A stretch of DNA of 64,000 nt from Aquibacillus koreensis. GTDB taxonomy: Bacteria; Bacillota; Bacilli; Bacillales; Amphibacillaceae. Shown here one piece after another: positions 59,749 through 64,000 of the stretch. The notes below the pieces were generated by a model. That model had not been told where the DNA came from and ran no database searches. It saw only the letters and a program-made list of their open reading frames with translations. The stretch covers positions 62,001-126,000 of the forward strand of contig NZ_JAOALK010000012.1 in the NCBI RefSeq assembly GCF_025154055.1, written 5' to 3'. A program made the position numbers and the translations under genes. Each line of letters begins with the position of its first letter. Within the stretch, counting starts at the first letter, position 1.

Positions 59749-60489
59749 ATGGCATTTATTAATTACGGGAACACAAATATAGATTATTTCAAATACAAAC
59801 AAGAAAGAAAAGACATTAAAATTTCAGTTGATTTAATAAACGGTGTTGAAATCTATGTGCCATCTAGTATTAATGATGATGAACTTCAAAAAGTATTAAA
59901 GAAGAAGGTACCCTGGATAATACAAAAACTAAATGATCTGGAAGAAGTAAAAATACAAGTTCAGATAAAAGAATTTGTCAGCGGTGAAAAACTAGCATAC
60001 CTTGGCCGCAATTATCGATTAAAAGTTAATCGTGAACCTGTAAATAAAGCTTCTATTAACTTATACCGCGGTAAGTTTACAGTAACAGTTCCACAAAATT
60101 GGAACCAAGATAAAATACAACTAGAATTAGAAAATAACTTAATCCAATGGTACCGAGAACACGGCTATAAGAAGTTACTAGAACGCACTGAATACTACCA
60201 AAACATCTTAGGTGTAAAACCTACATCCATCAGTTTACGCACTCAACATAAACGCTGGGGTACCTGCACGCCAAACGGGGATATCTATATTAATTGGCGC
60301 ATCGTGATGGCCCCAGTCCGAGTTATGGATTATGTAATCGTTCATGAATTGGCTCACTTAATTGTTCCTGAACATAATCAGAAGTTTTGGAGCTTGGTTC
60401 GTTCTGTACTGCCAGACTATGAAGAGCGTAAAGAATGGTTGCGAATTCATGGAATGGAGCTTCATAGTATTGGATACAAAAAGGCATGA
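59749..60489 (+). CDS. YgjP-like (M48-type) metallopeptidase
   Basis: A 246-residue protein of the YgjP/SprT-like family: RWGTCTPNGDIYINWRIVMAP and the zinc motif HELAH at 199-203 with a third His at 209. Genes of this family often sit beside HsdR in type I restriction loci (known association). The ribosome site is weak (AGTAGG). It runs against HsdR, sharing a terminator. Probably an accessory protease of the restriction locus. Confidence 0.87.
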   Translation: MAFINYGNTNIDYFKYKQERKDIKISVDLINGVEIYVPSSINDDELQKVLKKKVPWIIQKLNDLEEVKIQVQIKEFVSGEKLAYLGRNYRLKVNREPVNKASINLYRGKFTVTVPQNWNQDKIQLELENNLIQWYREHGYKKLLERTEYYQNILGVKPTSISLRTQHKRWGTCTPNGDIYINWRIVMAPVRVMDYVIVHELAHLIVPEHNQKFWSLVRSVLPDYEERKEWLRIHGMELHSIGYKKA

Positions 60490-60517
60490 CAATCCGAATC
60501 TCCTTGGATTTCATGCC
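60483..60517. terminator. Bidirectional terminator between the YgjP-like and HsdR genes
   Basis: GGCATGA-AATCC/GGATT-TCATGCC, followed by CTTTGTTG on the plus strand. It overlaps the last codon of the plus gene. Confidence 0.75.
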
Positions 60518-60525
60518 CTTTGTTG

Positions 60526-63480
60526 TTAGTATCCTATTTGCATATAATGTACCTTTGCTAAATCCATTAATTGCCTAGCTACATTCTCAACGTTTTTATT
60601 AGGTATCTCACTTACTCTTAGTTGTTTCTTTATTTTCCTTCGCATTTCTCGTTTAACGTCATCTTTTTCAATCCAATCAATAACTGCCAGTTCTTGAATA
60701 GTATCTGTAATAATTTCCGTGAGATCTTTAATGCTTTCACCTTCATAACCATCAGGTAGTTCTTGTTCTAATAACTGATAGAAAGGTAATTGCTTCGTAT
60801 CATCCAAGCCAAATGATTCACTTTCTTTCTCCATGTTAATCATTTCTTCTCGCATTGCTTGATATTCTTCTAACAATTCTTCGATAGTCATTTGCCGCGC
60901 TTTACGCTGCTCAATTAATTGCTCTAGTCTTTCCTTCAATGAAGTATATTTCACTGGATTTTCTTCTAGCTTAATGCGGATCTCATGCTTAATTGCATGT
61001 TCCATTTCAGCTGCTTTTGCTTCTGGTGTTTTTATTTCGTCTAGTTTTTCATCGAATTTATTGGAAAGAATATTTATAGGCTCAAAAAGGATCTCTGGCG
61101 TCGAAGCATAAATGTACTCTTCAATTAATTCACGAACTTTACCGCCACAGTCAGATATATCCATGCCATCCTCTATATGATACCTTGATTTTGCTAACTT
61201 CCGAATCTTTCCCAGCCACTTTAAATCGTCTAAATATGGACGAGCCTTCGGACTTGGCATGATCATATCCATGCTCTCTGAAAACTTCTTAAATGCTGTG
61301 TCAAACTCATTTCTGATGTCTTCTGGCTCTAAAACTGCAAGGTTAGCATCTAAATTCTCTTTATTCTTATAGTCAAAGAACCGAATCGCTTTCCGATGTC
61401 TCGTTTGCAACCTTGGTATTTCTTCATCTACATGGTTGAGAGCACCTTTAATGTCTTCTTCATGGAATATACCTAAAGCTTCTTCTAAAAAGCGAGAAAC
61501 ACCATAATAATCGACTATTAAGCCATAAGATTTTTTATCATATGTTCTATTAGTTCGAGCAATGGCTTGCAATAAATTATGTTCTTTTAACGGCTTGTCC
61601 AAATACATTACCTGCTCTATCGGTGCATCAAAACCAGTAAGTAATTTATCACATACAATCAGGAAGGATAGAGAATCTTCTTCCATTGGCTTCTTAAATC
61701 GTTTAATAACTTCCTTTTCTTCTGGACGTGATAAATGGTGCCGCTTCATCCGATCATCATCGTTATGGCCACCAGAAATAATCACCTTTGATTCATAATC
61801 ACTTAATTCATCAAATACTTCTTTATAATTAACAGCTGCTTCGCGAGATATAGCAACAATCTGCGCTTTAAATCCATTAGGTTTAATATGTTTTTCAAAA
61901 TGATCAATGATATCTAATACTACTGTTCGAATTCGCTTTGGTGAAGTTGTAATAGCTTCTTCTGTTGCATATTTCTTTTTAATACGTTCTCTGTCCTCGT
62001 CAGAATAATCCCTAAAGAAACGATCAAATAAGCTATCTATGGATTCCCCTTGAACATGTAAGTCTACCATACGCGCTTCATAAAAGATTGGAACCGTTGC
62101 ACCATCCTCAACAGCTTTCTCAATTGGATATTTATCTATATAAGTACCAAATGTCCGAACAGTGCTTTTATCTTCTTTATCAATCGGGGTTCCTGTAAAG
62201 CCAATATATGTTGCATTTGGTAACGCTGTACGCATGTTCATCGCCAATGAGCTGTATTGGGAACGATGACTCTCATCGACAAGTACTACAACGTTCTCGG
62301 ATGCAGTTAAAACAGGGTATTCTTTTTCGCCTTCACCTTCTTGAAACTTCTGAACTAGCGTCATAACTGTTGCACCTGGACCTTTTTGTAGTAATTCCTT
62401 CAACTCAGCAACAGATTCTGCTTGCTGAGGATTAGGAAAACCGCAGCGTCTAAAGGTATTAGTTATTTGTGTTTCTAAGTCCTGTCGATCAGTAACGACT
62501 ACAATTATCGGGTTTTTTAGTTCCTTAATACGCCGTAACTTCATGGATAAGAAGACCATAGATAGAGATTTACCGCTTCCCTGTGTAGCCCATACAACCC
62601 CACCACGAGCTTGTGGATGCGTACCACTTAGAATGCGCTCAACAGCTTTATTTACAGCACGATACTGCTGGTAACGTCCCATCTTTTTAATTACTCGACC
62701 ATCTTCGGGTTCATACACAATAAAGTTTTGAATGATATCAAATAAACGTTGTTTATCTAAAACCCCTGCGATTAATATTTCTTGTGCTGTTGCATGTGAT
62801 CCTAGTTCTTTAACTGTCATTGGATAAGGCTCTTTCCATGCACTGTAGTGTTGGACATTCGCACCTATTGTACCAACTTTTGCACGATCATTACTTGTTG
62901 CCACCACAAATTGATTGTAATGAAACAATAATTCGCTTTCCTTTTGATAACGCCGTAATTGCTTCACCCCTTGTCCAATTTGCTCAGCAGGTGCAAGTGT
63001 AGGACTTTTGCATTCTATTACGACAAGTGGTAGTCCGTTTACATATACCATTACATCAGGGATAATCGTACCATGAGCGCTTGTAATGTGCAGCTGATTT
63101 GTTACGATAAATTCATTCTTATCAATGTTATCAAAATCAATTAGTTGTACTGTTTGGTTTTTTCGACCCGTTCCTAAATCTTGTTGAACAGACATCTTAT
63201 TAATCAGAAGTTCGTGGAAGTTTTGGTTGGCTTCCATGACATTAGTAAACTCCATATGTGTTATAGAACGAACAACCTTATTTAAATTGTTTTTATTTAT
63301 CCATGGATTAAGTTTTTTAATCGAATCAATAAGTTGTTTTTTTAACACTATTTCGAGCTGTGTTTCCCGTTCTTTATCTAATTCAGATCCATGAACATAC
63401 GTGTACCCAAGTTGTTTTAAATGATTAACGAGTCGATTTTCAACTAATCCTTGTTCGTTCCATTCTTGGGTTTCATTCAT
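60526..63480 (-). CDS. hsdR: Type I restriction enzyme, R subunit
   Basis: The 984-residue translocase-nuclease of a type I restriction-modification complex. The N-terminal nuclease domain has PDVMVYVNGLPLVVIECKSP (D and ExK, near residues 135-155); the SF2 motor has WATQGSGKSLSMVFL, VVLVDESHRS, and late motifs VCDKLLTGFDAPIEQVMYLD and LLQAIARTNRTY; the tail is helical and binds the MTase. ATGA overlap of four bases with the end of hsdS. It cuts unmodified foreign DNA after translocation. All key residues are present, so it should be active. Confidence 0.93.
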   Translation of the reverse strand: MNETQEWNEQGLVENRLVNHLKQLGYTYVHGSELDKERETQLEIVLKKQLIDSIKKLNPWINKNNLNKVVRSITHMEFTNVMEANQNFHELLINKMSVQQDLGTGRKNQTVQLIDFDNIDKNEFIVTNQLHITSAHGTIIPDVMVYVNGLPLVVIECKSPTLAPAEQIGQGVKQLRRYQKESELLFHYNQFVVATSNDRAKVGTIGANVQHYSAWKEPYPMTVKELGSHATAQEILIAGVLDKQRLFDIIQNFIVYEPEDGRVIKKMGRYQQYRAVNKAVERILSGTHPQARGGVVWATQGSGKSLSMVFLSMKLRRIKELKNPIIVVVTDRQDLETQITNTFRRCGFPNPQQAESVAELKELLQKGPGATVMTLVQKFQEGEGEKEYPVLTASENVVVLVDESHRSQYSSLAMNMRTALPNATYIGFTGTPIDKEDKSTVRTFGTYIDKYPIEKAVEDGATVPIFYEARMVDLHVQGESIDSLFDRFFRDYSDEDRERIKKKYATEEAITTSPKRIRTVVLDIIDHFEKHIKPNGFKAQIVAISREAAVNYKEVFDELSDYESKVIISGGHNDDDRMKRHHLSRPEEKEVIKRFKKPMEEDSLSFLIVCDKLLTGFDAPIEQVMYLDKPLKEHNLLQAIARTNRTYDKKSYGLIVDYYGVSRFLEEALGIFHEEDIKGALNHVDEEIPRLQTRHRKAIRFFDYKNKENLDANLAVLEPEDIRNEFDTAFKKFSESMDMIMPSPKARPYLDDLKWLGKIRKLAKSRYHIEDGMDISDCGGKVRELIEEYIYASTPEILFEPINILSNKFDEKLDEIKTPEAKAAEMEHAIKHEIRIKLEENPVKYTSLKERLEQLIEQRKARQMTIEELLEEYQAMREEMINMEKESESFGLDDTKQLPFYQLLEQELPDGYEGESIKDLTEIITDTIQELAVIDWIEKDDVKREMRRKIKKQLRVSEIPNKNVENVARQLMDLAKVHYMQIGY

Positions 63481-64000
63481 TTACTGGCCTCCTCTGATTC
63501 CTCAATAGGAACACGGACTTTACCTGTAAGTAGTTGTTGCATTAGGCCCAATTTCAATTCTCGTAACCTTGAGAGCTTAATCCATTCTATCTGTAACTTA
63601 TTTTCAATTTCTTTAGTAATCTTGGTAATCTCTCGCTGTTCATTTAAAGAAGGAAGTGGTACTTTTATCTGTCCTATTCCATCTTGACTAATACTTGTCT
63701 GACTAGATACCTTCGCTACTTTTGTTATTTGTTTTTTGTACATGTGTGTAAATGAATAAAAAGAAAAAAATTCAGGAAGAATCTCATTTTCATTTAGACG
63801 AATTCGAATCATATTTGATTCGAACACTGTATCAGAAAATAATTTCTTTACCAATAATACTTTAGCCACTCCTGTTACTTGTTTTGAAACTCTATTAACT
63901 AGTACATCATTTTCAGCCAATTTATATTTACTTAATTCATTTTCAGAAATATCAATTTTGTTTATTAATGGATGACAGATTATCCTATTGTTCTCATATA
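63477..64000 (-). CDS. hsdS: Type I restriction enzyme, S (specificity) subunit, C-terminal part
   Basis: The visible 174 codons are the second half of a specificity subunit: a target-recognition piece (KYKLAENDVLVNRVSKQVTGVAKVLLV), then the conserved helical spacer LPSLNEQREITKITKEIENKLQIEWIKLSRLRELKLGLMQQLLTGKVRV. The frame is open to the edge of the window. HsdM is expected further upstream. Together with HsdR it sets which bases are protected. Confidence 0.9.
   Translation of the reverse strand, partial: YENNRIICHPLINKIDISENELSKYKLAENDVLVNRVSKQVTGVAKVLLVKKLFSDTVFESNMIRIRLNENEILPEFFSFYSFTHMYKKQITKVAKVSSQTSISQDGIGQIKVPLPSLNEQREITKITKEIENKLQIEWIKLSRLRELKLGLMQQLLTGKVRVPIEESEEASK

Overview
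The window looks like part of a low-GC Gram-positive genome of the Bacillaceae (Oceanobacillus/Virgibacillus-like, not determined further). Reasons: strong AGGAGG-type ribosome sites with many TTG starts, lipoprotein signal peptides, CcpA- and LexA-type sites, DUF3231 and DUF2188 proteins, holin-like toxins and many AT-rich gene gaps. The name of the organism is inference.

Left part (1-7.2 kb): a minus-strand sugar-import operon. It runs GntR regulator, BtpA/SgcQ-type barrel protein, PfkB kinase, ribose-type ABC ATPase, two different permeases and a sugar-binding lipoprotein cut by the window edge. Duplicated operator-like palindromes lie in front of the regulator. 7.4-23.1 kb is mixed: a decayed gene, a small lipoprotein, a DAHP synthase with a clear sigma-A promoter, a DUF2188 protein, an S41 protease lipoprotein, a methyl-accepting chemotaxis protein, an ankyrin lipoprotein, an unknown two-gene coiled-coil module, and a GC-richer secreted esterase that looks acquired. 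Inside this part sit two intact small holin-like toxin genes, both too small for routine gene calling, each facing a convergent antisense RNA promoter, plus a third decayed copy. Both intact toxin promoters have a LexA (SOS) box, the first with a perfect core.

23.5-32.3 kb: a complete Wadjet-type (JetDABC) plasmid-defence operon, with a divergent pair behind it (unknown protein plus XRE/ImmA metalloprotease). 32.7-34.6 kb: Rrf2 regulator, thioredoxin-reductase-like flavoprotein and a methyltransferase with a broken start. 35-42.2 kb: two NERD-domain proteins (one a helicase), a DUF3231 protein, and an MFS exporter with its ArsR-type regulator and matching operators.

43-64 kb is a dense defence island: an M50-like protease, an unknown three-gene operon with a PD-(D/E)XK-like protein, a PLD-helicase-DUF3427 protein, an operon of DUF262/DUF1524 nuclease, winged-helix nuclease, second PLD-helicase, MazG-like pyrophosphohydrolase and a broken HIT gene, then a zone of pseudogenes, an ORC/CDC6-like ATPase with a small helical partner, a YgjP-like protease, and a type I restriction locus (HsdR and the end of HsdS) running off the right edge.

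Dispersed palindromic repeats (AGTGCCTGTCACC... family, some with a constant tail ending GACAGGGTCTGGCCCC) are scattered through the whole window and border several truncated genes, so they probably mark sites of rearrangement.
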